Assembly (NCBI GenBank): GCA_050485485.1
Contig: JBJHBM010000051.1
Location: 1-12,874 of the forward strand
Source of the DNA: WHSO01 sp050485485
GTDB taxonomy: Bacteria; Pseudomonadota; Alphaproteobacteria; SMXQ01
Length of the DNA stretch: 12,874 nucleotides
Direction of reading: 5' to 3'
Shown in pieces: positions 6,308-12,874 of this stretch. The number at the start of each line of letters is the position of its first letter. Within the stretch, counting starts at the first letter, position 1. The translations under genes were made by a program, and so were the position numbers. Below the pieces are notes generated by a model that worked only from the letters and a program-made list of their open reading frames with translations, was not told the origin of the DNA and made no database searches.

Positions 6308-7291
6308 CTAGAGGACGCCCGCTTCCTTGAACGCCTTGAGCGCGCCCGGATGATGCGGCGCGGGGCCGGGCTCGGCGAGGGTCGCCGGCGTCGCCCGCGA
6401 GAAGGCGCGGTGCGCCGAGCGGAACTCGTCGATCTTGGTGAGCATCGCCTTGGTGAGCTCGTAGGCTTCCTTCTCGCTCATGTCCTTGTGGGCGATGACG
6501 ACGCCGCCGACACAGACCGACAGCATGTCCTCCTGGATGAAGTCGGCCTCGTTCGCCTTGATTGCGCAGGGCTGGCCGCCGAAGGCGGTGGCGACCTCGG
6601 CCGACGCCTCGGCGCCGACGCTGAGCTGGACCAGCGGGATGCCGCGCGCCAGCTCCTGGATGCGGGCGTGGTTCACGGAGACGCCGAAGGAGACCATGTC
6701 GATGCGCCGGTCCAGCATCAGCGAGGTCAGCTCGCTCGACGCCGCGCGCACCACCTGGCGGAAGCTCTTCATCGGGATTCCGTTGCCCTCGATCACCGCG
6801 ATGCCGAGGTCGCCGTCCATGTTGCCCGGACGGTTGACCGCGATGCGGATGCTCTTCGCGTTGCGCTTCAGGTCCTCCATGGTCTTGATGCCGTGCTGCC
6901 GGGCGACGTCGCCGTTGAGCAGGAGGTAGGTGTACTGGAAGCGGTCGGCCGCCGTGTAGACCCGGAACAGCACGCGCAGGTCGCGCTGCGCGTTGCCCCT
7001 GAACGGACCCGTACCGCGCACCGCGGCGTTGAGCTCCATGTCGGCGGCGATGCCGATCGGCACCTTCCTGTCCTGCACCAGCCGCGCGTTGGCGAGCCCG
7101 CCGGAGCCGGTCTGGTAGGTGATGGTGGAGCCGGGGTAGGCGGCGTTCACGGTCTTGTCGATGGCGGCCCCGATCGCCGACCACAGGCCCCCCGGGCTCG
7201 CGCCCGCGAGGGTGATGTTGTAGGTCTGGGCCGCGGCCGGGGTTGCGGCCAGCAGGGCCGCGCCGAAAACTCCGTACATCATCTTACGCAT
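6308..7291 (-). CDS. TAXI-family TRAP transporter solute-binding protein
   Basis: Periplasmic binding protein that captures the ligand and delivers it to the fused TRAP permease encoded next. The 327 residues start with a clear signal peptide: positive MRKMM, a hydrophobic core, and cleavage after the AAA ending at residue 21. TAXI features follow: an early glycine-rich strand with GGLWSAIGAAIDKTVN (residues 34-49), ITYQTGSGGLANARLV (57-72), and the typical C-terminus HHPGALKAFKEAGVL. The ATG at 7291 is preceded by AGGGAGG at 5 bases, one of the best ribosome sites in the window, fitting high expression. It lies 57 bases after the decarboxylase stop, suggesting co-transcription. TAXI ligands are poorly predictable from sequence. 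Confidence 0.93.
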   Translation of the reverse strand: MRKMMYGVFGAALLAATPAAAQTYNITLAGASPGGLWSAIGAAIDKTVNAAYPGSTITYQTGSGGLANARLVQDRKVPIGIAADMELNAAVRGTGPFRGNAQRDLRVLFRVYTAADRFQYTYLLLNGDVARQHGIKTMEDLKRNAKSIRIAVNRPGNMDGDLGIAVIEGNGIPMKSFRQVVRAASSELTSLMLDRRIDMVSFGVSVNHARIQELARGIPLVQLSVGAEASAEVATAFGGQPCAIKANEADFIQEDMLSVCVGGVVIAHKDMSEKEAYELTKAMLTKIDEFRSAHRAFSRATPATLAEPGPAPHHPGALKAFKEAGVL

Positions 7292-7348
7292 GAGAACCTC
7301 CCTGAGTGGGTTCGCGTTGACGGGCAGGCGGCTTGCGGGCGCCGGGCG

Positions 7349-8338
7349 TCAGATGCGGCTGCGCTCGAGCGTCGACGGCACGAAAATCTCCTCCGCCGAA
7401 AGGCGTCGGCTGGAAAGCCCCTGGTCGAAATGATAGCGCAGGAACGCCTCGACGGTCTTGCGGTTTTCCGCGAGCCCGTAGGGCCAGAAGTCGGCGCCCA
7501 TCAGCGCGCGGACCTCGGCGGTATAGGCCTCCATCCACGGGTTGGTGACGCGCGGGCTGTTGTCGTAGGAGACCTCGGGATAGGCCAGGTTCTTGGCGGC
7601 CTCGAACGCCTTGAACAGGCTGTCGGGCAGCCACGGGTTCGCCTCGGCGAGCGACGTGCGCACGCCCACCAGGTGCATGATCGGGAAGATGCCGGTGCGC
7701 CTGTAGTAGTCCTTCTCGGCCGTCACGTAGTCGGGCCACAACCGCGCCACGTCGGGATGGCCCTTGACGAAGCAGGTGGGGGAGCGCGGCGCGATCACGG
7801 CGTCGATCTCGCCTGCCGCCAGCATCTCGGTCAGCGTGCGCCCGGGCGGAATTCCTTCGAGCTCGAGCCCCGCGGGTGGGGTAAGGCCGGTCTTCTCGGT
7901 CCGTCCCGCCTGCTCGAGCCCGCCCCAGCGCCAGCGGATGTCGGCCGGCTTCACGCCGTACTCGTCCTCCAGCACGCCGCGCACCCAGGTCACGGCGGTC
8001 ACGGTGTATTCGGGCGTGCCGACGATCTTGCCCTTGAGGTCCTCGGGCCGTCGGATGCCGGAGCGGGTGTTGACGAACACGCCCGAGTGGCGGAAGCGCC
8101 GCGCCGGGAAGGCGGGGATCGCGATGTAGGGGCAGGTCCCGTCCGCGGTCATGGTCAGGTAGTTGGAGAACGACAGCTCGGAGACGTCGAACTCCTCGTA
8201 GTGGAGCGCGCGGTGGAACATCTCCTCGGGCTCGAGCTCGAGCGCGGTCGCCTCGCAGCCCTCGATCCGCACGCGCCCGTCGAGCAGCGGCCGGGTGCGG
8301 TCGTAGAGCGACACCGCGACCGTCAGTTTCAATGTCAT
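7349..8338 (-). CDS. 4,5-dihydroxyphthalate decarboxylase homologue (Pht5-like, PBP2-fold)
   Basis: The 329-residue product resembles Pht5, which converts 4,5-dihydroxyphthalate to protocatechuate in phthalate breakdown. The family has the two-lobed fold of periplasmic binding proteins but acts in the cytoplasm, and this protein has no signal peptide. Conserved blocks: LYDRTRPLLDGRVRIEG (11-27), EFDVSELSFSNYL (49-61), IPAFPARRFRHSGVFVN (74-90), GIFPIMHLVGVR (216-227) and DFWPYGLAENRKTVEAFLRY (273-292). Length matches the family. The ATG at 8338 has AGGGGG about 9-10 bases upstream. It is first in a run with TRAP genes and, further on, a Rieske dioxygenase, which fits an aromatic-dicarboxylate pathway. 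Many family members are uncharacterised, so the exact substrate, and even a binding rather than catalytic role, remain open. Confidence 0.85.
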   Translation of the reverse strand: MTLKLTVAVSLYDRTRPLLDGRVRIEGCEATALELEPEEMFHRALHYEEFDVSELSFSNYLTMTADGTCPYIAIPAFPARRFRHSGVFVNTRSGIRRPEDLKGKIVGTPEYTVTAVTWVRGVLEDEYGVKPADIRWRWGGLEQAGRTEKTGLTPPAGLELEGIPPGRTLTEMLAAGEIDAVIAPRSPTCFVKGHPDVARLWPDYVTAEKDYYRRTGIFPIMHLVGVRTSLAEANPWLPDSLFKAFEAAKNLAYPEVSYDNSPRVTNPWMEAYTAEVRALMGADFWPYGLAENRKTVEAFLRYHFDQGLSSRRLSAEEIFVPSTLERSRI

Positions 8339-8367
8339 CGGAGGTGTCCCCCTGAGCGCCCGAACGG

Positions 8368-8397
8368 CTTGATTTTTGAACCTTTCTTGATTTTTGA
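8368..8397 (-). repeat. 12-base perfect direct repeat, likely operator at the decarboxylase promoter
   Basis: Plus-strand copies of CTTGATTTTTGA lie at 8368-8379 and 8386-8397, separated by ACCTTT, giving an 18-base period. On the transcribed strand they read TCAAAAATCAAG. One copy touches the -10 hexamer and both cover the start and first transcribed bases, a place where binding would block transcription. The AT-rich run is striking between two GC-rich genes. Confidence 0.55.
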
Positions 8398-8425
8398 GTA
8401 TCCCAAGCGGCCGCAAGCGGGTCAA
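8397..8425 (-). promoter_or_regulatory. Sigma70-like promoter for the decarboxylase/TRAP operon
   Basis: On the minus strand, TTGACC (8425-8420) and GATACT (8402-8397) are spaced by exactly 17 bases. The -35 element overlaps the ctaA stop codon (8422-8424). It points at the decarboxylase gene 59 bases downstream and would drive the decarboxylase, TAXI and TRAP permease genes. Confidence 0.55.
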
Positions 8426-9492
8426 GCGCGTGCCCGGGTCTCGTGGACGAGCCACAGGAGCGCGCTCGCCACGACCACCGCGCCGGCCTGGTGGAGCGTG
8501 CCGAGCGCGACCGGAACCGCCGCGAGCAGCGTCGCGACGCCGAGCGCGAACTGGGCGAGGGTCGCGGCGAGCGCGGCGAGCACGGCGGCGCGGGCGCGCG
8601 GCGGCAGCGGACGGCGCAGCGCGGCGACGGCAAGCGCCAGCACGGCGGCGGCGGTGACGGTCGCCAGCACGCGGTGGTCGAACTGCACCAGCGTCACGTT
8701 CTCGAAGAAATTGCGCCACGGGGGCGCGAGGGCGAACAGCCCGTCCGGCACCAGGCGCCCGTCCATCAGCGGGAAGGTGTTGTAGGTGAGGCCCGCCTTG
8801 GTGCCGGCGACGAAGCCGCCCGACACCATCGTCGCCAGCGCCAGCACGAACACCGCGACCGCCGGACGTGCGAGATGCGCGGCGCCCGGCTCGGGGGCGA
8901 GGGTGCGGCGCAGCACGATCCACAGGATCAGCAGGTAGATCAGCACCGCGAGCCCGAGGTGGGCGGTGAGGCGGTAGGGGCTCACGCGCGGCACGTCCAC
9001 CAGGCCGCTCTTGACCATCAGCCAGCCGAGCACGCCCTGCAGCCCGCCGAGCGCGAGCAGGCCGGCGAGGCCCCAGGCGAACCGGCCGCGCACCCGGCCC
9101 GCGAGCGCGAACCACAGGAACGGCAGCGCGTAGGCGAGCCCGATCAGCCGTCCCCACAGGCGATGGACGTATTCCCACCAGAAGATGCCCTTGAACTCGT
9201 CGAGCGACATGCCGCGGTTGATCTGCTGGTACTCGGGGCTCTGGCGGTAGGCCTCGAACACCGCGCGCCACTGGGCCTCGTCGAGCGGCGGGATCGCGCC
9301 CATGATCGGGTTCCAGTCCACGATCGAGAGCCCCGACTGGGTGAGCCGCGTGACGCCGCCGATCGCCACCATCGCGAACACCATCGCCGCCACCACGATC
9401 AGCCACAGCGTCACGGCGTCGAGGCCGGGCAGGGGGACGGCCGTCCCGCGAGGAGGCGCGGCGGCGGGGGCGGCCGGGCCGGCGGTCGTCAT
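8422..9492 (-). CDS. ctaA: Heme A synthase (CtaA/COX15 type)
   Basis: Inner-membrane enzyme that oxidises the C8 methyl group of heme O to make heme A for aa3-type cytochrome oxidase. The 356 residues form about eight membrane helices. The four conserved heme-ligand histidines are visible: His110 in WWEYVHRLWGR, His178 in LTAHLGLA, His273 in QFDHRVLA and His334 in TLHQAGA. The proteobacterial type-2 block GGVTRLTQSGLSIVDWNPIM (45-64) is intact. The start at 9492 gives a short alanine/proline-rich cytoplasmic N-terminus before the first helix, and its ATG shares one base with the purU stop (TGATG), so translation is probably coupled. Upstream in-frame starts would run into purU and are less likely. 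It implies aerobic respiration with an aa3 oxidase. Confidence 0.95.
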   Translation of the reverse strand: MTTAGPAAPAAAPPRGTAVPLPGLDAVTLWLIVVAAMVFAMVAIGGVTRLTQSGLSIVDWNPIMGAIPPLDEAQWRAVFEAYRQSPEYQQINRGMSLDEFKGIFWWEYVHRLWGRLIGLAYALPFLWFALAGRVRGRFAWGLAGLLALGGLQGVLGWLMVKSGLVDVPRVSPYRLTAHLGLAVLIYLLILWIVLRRTLAPEPGAAHLARPAVAVFVLALATMVSGGFVAGTKAGLTYNTFPLMDGRLVPDGLFALAPPWRNFFENVTLVQFDHRVLATVTAAAVLALAVAALRRPLPPRARAAVLAALAATLAQFALGVATLLAAVPVALGTLHQAGAVVVASALLWLVHETRARA

Positions 9493-10352
9493 CAGCGGAA
9501 CACCACGGTCTTGGCGCCGTTGGGCAGCACCCGGCGCTCGGCGTGCCAGCGCACGGCGCGCGCCAGAACGGTGCATTCGATGTCACGGCCGACGGCGATC
9601 AGCTCCTCGGGCGTATGGGCGTGATCGACGCGCTCGACCGCCTGCTCGATGATCGGCCCTTCGTCGAGGTCGGGGGTGACGTAATGGGCGGTGGCGCCGA
9701 TCAGCTTGACCCCGCGCGCATGCGCCTGGTGGTAGGGCCGCGCGCCCTTGAAACCGGGCAGGAAGGCATGATGTATGTTGATGCAGCGTCCCGCGAGCCG
9801 CCGCGCAGTGTCGGCGGTGAGCACCTGCATGTAGCGCGCGAGCACCAGGAGCTCGGCGCCGGACTCCTCGATCGCGGCCAGCATCCGGGCCTCCTGCGCC
9901 GCCTTGGTGTCGCGCGTCACCGGCAGGTGGTGATAGGGGATGCCGTGCCATTCGGTGAGAGCGCGCATGTCCTCGTGGTTCGAGATCACGGCCGCGATCT
10001 CGATCGGCATCTCGCCGAAACGGTGGCGGTGCAGCAGGTCGTTGAGGCAATGGCCCTGCTTCGAGACGGCGACCGCCACCCGCAGCGGGCGGGCCGCGTC
10101 GTGGACCTGCCACGCCATGCCGAAGCGCGCCGCCACCGGGGCGAAGGCCCGGGCGAAGCCGTCCGGGTCGGCCTGGCCGGAGCCGGGGGCGAACACGATG
10201 CGCTGGAAGAACCGGCCGGTGTCGCGGTCGCCGAACTGGGCCGCCTCGGTGATGTTGGCGCCGCCCGCGGCCAGCAGGCCCGAGACCGCGGCGACGATGC
10301 CGGGGCCGTCGGGGCAGGTGATGGTGAGGATCCGGGTTGCGGCGGCGGTCAT
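9492..10352 (-). CDS. purU: Formyltetrahydrofolate deformylase
   Basis: Cytosolic enzyme hydrolysing 10-formyltetrahydrofolate to formate and tetrahydrofolate, balancing one-carbon pools. The 286 residues show an N-terminal ACT regulatory domain (about 7-85, starting ILTITCPDGPGIVAAVSGLL) and a formyltransferase-like catalytic domain. The catalytic triad of the family is present: Asn192 and His194 in CINIHHAFLPGFKGARPY, and Asp230 in DLDEGPII. SKQGHCLNDLL (97-107) and ISNHEDMRALTEWHGIPYHH are typical of PurU rather than PurN. I chose the ATG at 10352, which places the ACT domain at the N-terminus; an ATG at 10664 would add 104 residues of non-family sequence. No clear Shine-Dalgarno precedes it. 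Its stop overlaps the start of ctaA by one base. Confidence 0.94.
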   Translation of the reverse strand: MTAAATRILTITCPDGPGIVAAVSGLLAAGGANITEAAQFGDRDTGRFFQRIVFAPGSGQADPDGFARAFAPVAARFGMAWQVHDAARPLRVAVAVSKQGHCLNDLLHRHRFGEMPIEIAAVISNHEDMRALTEWHGIPYHHLPVTRDTKAAQEARMLAAIEESGAELLVLARYMQVLTADTARRLAGRCINIHHAFLPGFKGARPYHQAHARGVKLIGATAHYVTPDLDEGPIIEQAVERVDHAHTPEELIAVGRDIECTVLARAVRWHAERRVLPNGAKTVVFR

Positions 10353-10481
10353 GGTCGGCGGCTCGAACGGGCCCGGGCCCCGGGTGGGGCAAGGCGGGCG
10401 AAAGACGTTGTCTCGGGACGCCCCGTGTAATAATGGAGGCGGCGCCCCGGCGCCAGCGCCAATCGGGCGGGCCGACCGGGC

Positions 10482-10512
10482 TTGACAGGAACGGTTTTTA
10501 CACTTAAAAAAC
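10482..10512 (+). promoter_or_regulatory. Promoter and inverted repeat upstream of the siroheme reductase gene
   Basis: A perfect -35 hexamer, TTGACA (10482-10487), is followed 17 bases later by TAAAAA (10505-10510), a poor -10. An inverted repeat GTTTTT/AAAAAC (10494-10499 and 10507-10512) overlaps the -10. The weak -10 suggests an activated or repressed promoter. Beyond it, only 11 of 50 bases at 10501-10550 are G or C. The 10353-10584 gap between divergent purU and this gene holds no other gene. Nearer purU it contains GC palindromes such as GGGCCCGGGCCC (10369-10380), and I cannot place a purU promoter. Confidence 0.5.
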
Positions 10513-10554
10513 TGTGATAAGAAATAAATAACAAGAGTTAAATGTGAATTGAAC

Positions 10555-10577
10555 GGAGGGCCGGCCCCGACGCCGGC
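10555..10577 (+). promoter_or_regulatory. Distant ribosome site and leader hairpin before the reductase start
   Basis: A good Shine-Dalgarno, GGAGGG (10555-10560), lies 24 bases before the ATG at 10585, too far for direct use. Between them GCCGGC (10560-10565) and GCCGGC (10572-10577) can pair around a six-base loop, which would bring the site within about 7 bases of the ATG. The alternative is a TTG start at 10549 with AAGAG 11 bases before it. Which is used decides 12 N-terminal residues. Confidence 0.35.
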
Positions 10578-10584
10578 ATTTGCC

Positions 10585-12774
10585 ATGTCCGACGTGCTCA
10601 CGCCGAAAGCCAACGCACCCAAGGCCACCGCCCGCAAGGAGGGGATCGGGGCGTTCTCGGGCATCTCCGAGGCGGCCGAGCCTCTCGCGCGCCTGTCCGA
10701 CGTGGAAGAGTTCCGCGCCGGCTACGCCAAGCTCAAGGCGGGCGAATGGGACGCCGGCAAGTGGCAGGGCTACCGGCTGCGCTTTGGCGTCTACGGCCAG
10801 CTGCAGCCCAACGTCCATATGATCCGCATCAAGATTCCGGGCGGCATCCTGCCGTTCGCCTGGGCGCGGCGCGTGGCCGAGGCCAACCGCCGCTGGGCCG
10901 GGAAGCACGTCCACGTCTCCACCCGCCAGGACCTCCAGGTCTATTTCGTAAAGCCCGATGACGTGCCCGACATCCTCCAGTTCCTCGCGGAAGGCGGCAT
11001 CACCACGCGCGAGGCCTGCGGCAACACGCTGCGCAACATGACCGCGTGCCAGTGGTCGGGCTTCTGCCCGCGCGAGCACGTGGACGCGGGCGCGGTCGCG
11101 GACCGCCTCGCGCGCACCTGGATCCGTCATCCGCTGGCCCAGCACATGCCGCGCAAGTTCAAGGCGACCGTGTCGGGCTGCGAGAGCGATTGCGGCTCCT
11201 CCCATATCCACGACCTCGGCCTCGTCGCCACCCACAAGGGCGGCAAGCCCGGCTTCAAGGTCTATGCCGGCGGCGGCACCGGCGGCCAGCCGATCCCGGC
11301 GACGCTGGTGGCCGACTTCGTGACCGAGGACGAGCTTCCGGCGGTGGTCGAGGCGCTGCTGCGCGTCCACCAGCGCTACTCCAACCGGCGCAACCGCAAC
11401 AAGGCGCGCATCAAGTTCGTCAACCAGCGCTTCGGCCCGGAGAAGTTCCGCGCGCTGTTCGAGGAGTCTTTCGCCCAGACCCGCACCATGCCGCAGCGCC
11501 CGTGGCAGAAGCTCGACTGGCGCGCGGGCGACGCCGACGCGCCCGCCCCGGCCTCGCCCGGCGGCGTGGTCCGCGGCCACGACGGCACCGAGAACGTGGT
11601 GTTGAGCCAGGAGCTCGGCCTGTTCACCTCGGAGGAACTGGAGGCGCTCGCCGATCTCGCCGAGGGCGCGGGCGCGCGCGAGCTGCGCACCACCCGCGAC
11701 CAGGATCTCGTCATCGTCGGCCTCGCCGCCGGAAAGGTGGCCGAGGTGGTGGCCGGCGTGCGCGCGCTCGGCTTCGACGTCGAGGAGCGCCTGGGTGACG
11801 TGCCCAACGTGGTGAGTTGCCCCGGCACCTCCACCTGCGGCATCGGCATCACCAATTCCCAGAGCTTCGGCGCCACCATCCAGGACACCGTGCGCGACTA
11901 CGCGGCCAAGCCCAACGTCACGGTCAAGATTTCGGGCTGCCAGAACGGCTGCGGCCTGCATCACGTCGCCGACTTCGGCTTCCGCGGCATGGGCAAGAAG
12001 ATCGGCGGGCGCAACGCGCCGCACTACCAGCTCTACATCGGCGGGGACGAGCGGCTGAACGGCCACATCGGCCTTTCCGGCCCGGTGGTGCCCGCACGCC
12101 TCGCCGAGGACACGCTCAAGCTGCTGCTCGACGGCTACGCCGCGGGCCGCAAGGACGGCGAGAGCGTGCGCGACTGGGCGCTCCGCCTCGGCAAGGACGG
12201 CATCCGCGGCCTCGTGAAGCCGATCGAGGCGCGCGTCAACGCCGCCGACGAGGGCCTGTTCTACGACTTCGGCGAGGACTGGGAGTTCTCGCCGCCGGCC
12301 GGGCGCACCCCGGAATGCGCGGCCGGCATCCAGGACGACGACCTGCAGAAGGACCTCGCCGACGACGCGCTCATCAACGTCGATCGCGCGCTGGCGGCGG
12401 GGGCGCTGGAGCGCGTCCGCAGGCACGCCCGCGAGGGCTTCCGCTGCGCCGCCCAGCGGCTGCGCATCCGCGCCGCCATGCCGGGCGAGGAGGACGATAC
12501 CGACGAGCAGGTGATCTCGACGCTGCGCACGGCCTACGCCGGCGACGCCGACGTGAGCGCCGGCCTTGACCGCTACCTCGCCGCCGAGCAGGCGTCGGGC
12601 GCGGGAGGCGAGGCCTCGGCCGGCGCGCTGCGCGAGGCGCTCGCCTACTGGATCGACCTCGCGGACGAAGTGGTGTCGAAGCCGGCCGACTTCGGCGGCT
12701 TCGCCATCGGCGCGCTCGGCGACTCGGGCGGCGCCGTCGCCGACCTGCTCAAGGGCTCGCCCGGCACCAACTGA
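10585..12774 (+). CDS. cysI: Nitrite/sulfite reductase hemoprotein (siroheme and [4Fe-4S], CysI/NirA type)
   Basis: Cytosolic enzyme carrying out six-electron reduction of sulfite to sulfide, or nitrite to ammonia, with coupled siroheme and [4Fe-4S]. The 729 residues form two ferredoxin-like plus catalytic half-repeats. The cluster-binding cysteines of the second half are Cys412-x5-Cys418 (CPGTSTCGIG) and Cys452-x3-Cys456 (SGCQNGC). Unusually, the first half also has Cys155-x5-Cys161 (CQWSGFC) and Cys199-x3-Cys203 (SGCESDC). After about residue 552 comes an extra C-terminal region of about 175 residues: a segment with FGEDWEF and ECAAG, then a helical stretch, similar in layout to HEPN-like tails on some bacterial sulfite reductases. 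Start choice is the first ATG; TTG at 10549 is possible. A siroheme-synthesis gene follows 7 bases later, so the operon makes enzyme and cofactor. Sulfite is the more likely substrate, but nitrite cannot be excluded. Confidence 0.88.
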   Translation: MSDVLTPKANAPKATARKEGIGAFSGISEAAEPLARLSDVEEFRAGYAKLKAGEWDAGKWQGYRLRFGVYGQLQPNVHMIRIKIPGGILPFAWARRVAEANRRWAGKHVHVSTRQDLQVYFVKPDDVPDILQFLAEGGITTREACGNTLRNMTACQWSGFCPREHVDAGAVADRLARTWIRHPLAQHMPRKFKATVSGCESDCGSSHIHDLGLVATHKGGKPGFKVYAGGGTGGQPIPATLVADFVTEDELPAVVEALLRVHQRYSNRRNRNKARIKFVNQRFGPEKFRALFEESFAQTRTMPQRPWQKLDWRAGDADAPAPASPGGVVRGHDGTENVVLSQELGLFTSEELEALADLAEGAGARELRTTRDQDLVIVGLAAGKVAEVVAGVRALGFDVEERLGDVPNVVSCPGTSTCGIGITNSQSFGATIQDTVRDYAAKPNVTVKISGCQNGCGLHHVADFGFRGMGKKIGGRNAPHYQLYIGGDERLNGHIGLSGPVVPARLAEDTLKLLLDGYAAGRKDGESVRDWALRLGKDGIRGLVKPIEARVNAADEGLFYDFGEDWEFSPPAGRTPECAAGIQDDDLQKDLADDALINVDRALAAGALERVRRHAREGFRCAAQRLRIRAAMPGEEDDTDEQVISTLRTAYAGDADVSAGLDRYLAAEQASGAGGEASAGALREALAYWIDLADEVVSKPADFGGFAIGALGDSGGAVADLLKGSPGTN

Positions 12775-12781
12775 GACGGGC

Positions 12782-12874
12782 ATGATCCCCGTCGTCTTCG
12801 ATCCCCGGCACGTCCGCATCGTGTTGGCGGGGGCGGGCGACGCGCTCGCCACCCGGCTGCGCGGCCTCAAGGCC
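12782..12874 (+). CDS. Siroheme synthase N-domain / precorrin-2 dehydrogenase (CysG-like), partial
   Basis: Only the first 31 codons are in the window. They read as a short strand, VRIVLAGAGDALATRLRGLK (residues 11-30), in which GAGDALATR fits the nucleotide-binding glycine motif of precorrin-2 dehydrogenases (compare GGGxVAxRK in CysG). The ATG lies 7 bases after the reductase stop, with GACGGG just before it, so the two genes are surely co-transcribed. The product would make sirohydrochlorin for siroheme, the cofactor of the preceding enzyme. The call rests on few residues plus context. Confidence 0.7.
   Translation, partial: MIPVVFDPRHVRIVLAGAGDALATRLRGLKA

Noticed and set aside
2706..6330. 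Long plus-strand open frames opposite the dioxygenase and TRAP genes
   Set aside because: They are Arg/His/Gly-rich shadow frames typical of GC-rich DNA and contain no recognisable domain.
7349..9586. A 745-codon open frame suggesting a large fusion ending in the decarboxylase
   Set aside because: The upstream part lies in another frame over ctaA, which has all four heme histidines in its own frame. GC-rich DNA simply lacks stops. The decarboxylase has its own start, ribosome site and promoter.
10369..10380. Perfect palindrome GGGCCCGGGCCC in the purU leader as an operator
   Set aside because: Pure GC palindromes of this length are common in this composition, and no promoter could be placed around it.
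10504..12870. A 788-codon minus-strand open frame opposite the reductase
   Set aside because: Its composition is a mirror of the plus-strand codons and shows no family motif, while the plus frame has clear siroheme-reductase motifs.
1..12874. Search for tRNA or rRNA genes, CRISPR arrays, insertion sequences and attachment sites
   Set aside because: No cloverleaf, spaced repeat array, transposase motif or terminal inverted repeats were seen by eye on either strand.

Overview
This window is uniformly GC-rich chromosomal DNA, broken only by two short AT-rich islands at about 2051-2100 and 10501-10550. It most likely comes from an aerobic, metabolically versatile alphaproteobacterium. The clues are a COX15-type heme A synthase, a fused DctQM TRAP permease with a TAXI binding protein, and a long siroheme reductase beside a siroheme-synthesis gene. 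The taxonomic call is an inference from gene content; there is no rRNA. I see no insertion sequence, integrase, tRNA or CRISPR array, and genes pack tightly with no gene-free stretch over 300 bases.

Region by region. (1) Positions 1-722 (minus) hold the N-terminal 240 codons of a concentrative nucleoside transporter. (2) Positions 797-1228 (plus) form a complete guanidine-response unit: a sigma70-like promoter, two hairpins with ACGG and ACGA loops (a guanidine-II or mini-ykkC riboswitch), and a Gdx/SugE small multidrug resistance exporter. (3) Positions 1248-1994 (minus) encode a TauE/SafE (TSUP) exporter preceded by an AT-rich island. (4) Positions 2231-8338 (minus) look like an aromatic-carboxylate catabolic and uptake cluster. 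In transcription order it encodes a Pht5-like 4,5-dihydroxyphthalate decarboxylase homologue, a TAXI binding protein, a fused TRAP permease, and the alpha and beta subunits of a terephthalate/anthranilate-type Rieske dioxygenase. Two internal promoters with repeat or palindrome operators lie before the decarboxylase and before the dioxygenase. The beta subunit carries an unusual histone-H1-like basic tail of about 60 residues. (5) Positions 8422-10352 (minus) carry purU and ctaA with a one-base stop/start overlap. (6) Positions 10585-12874 (plus) carry a nitrite/sulfite reductase hemoprotein and the start of a siroheme synthase-type gene.

How the parts may work together. In region 4 the TRAP system would import an aromatic mono- or dicarboxylate, the two-subunit Rieske enzyme would dihydroxylate the ring, and the decarboxylase would remove a carboxyl group on the way to a catechol or protocatechuate. 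No reductase, dihydrodiol dehydrogenase or regulator is present in the window, so the substrate and completeness of the pathway are unknown. Region 6 couples siroheme supply to the siroheme enzyme. The most interesting items are the riboswitch-exporter unit, the H1-like tail on a dioxygenase subunit, the operator-like repeats, and the duplicated cysteine motifs in the siroheme reductase.
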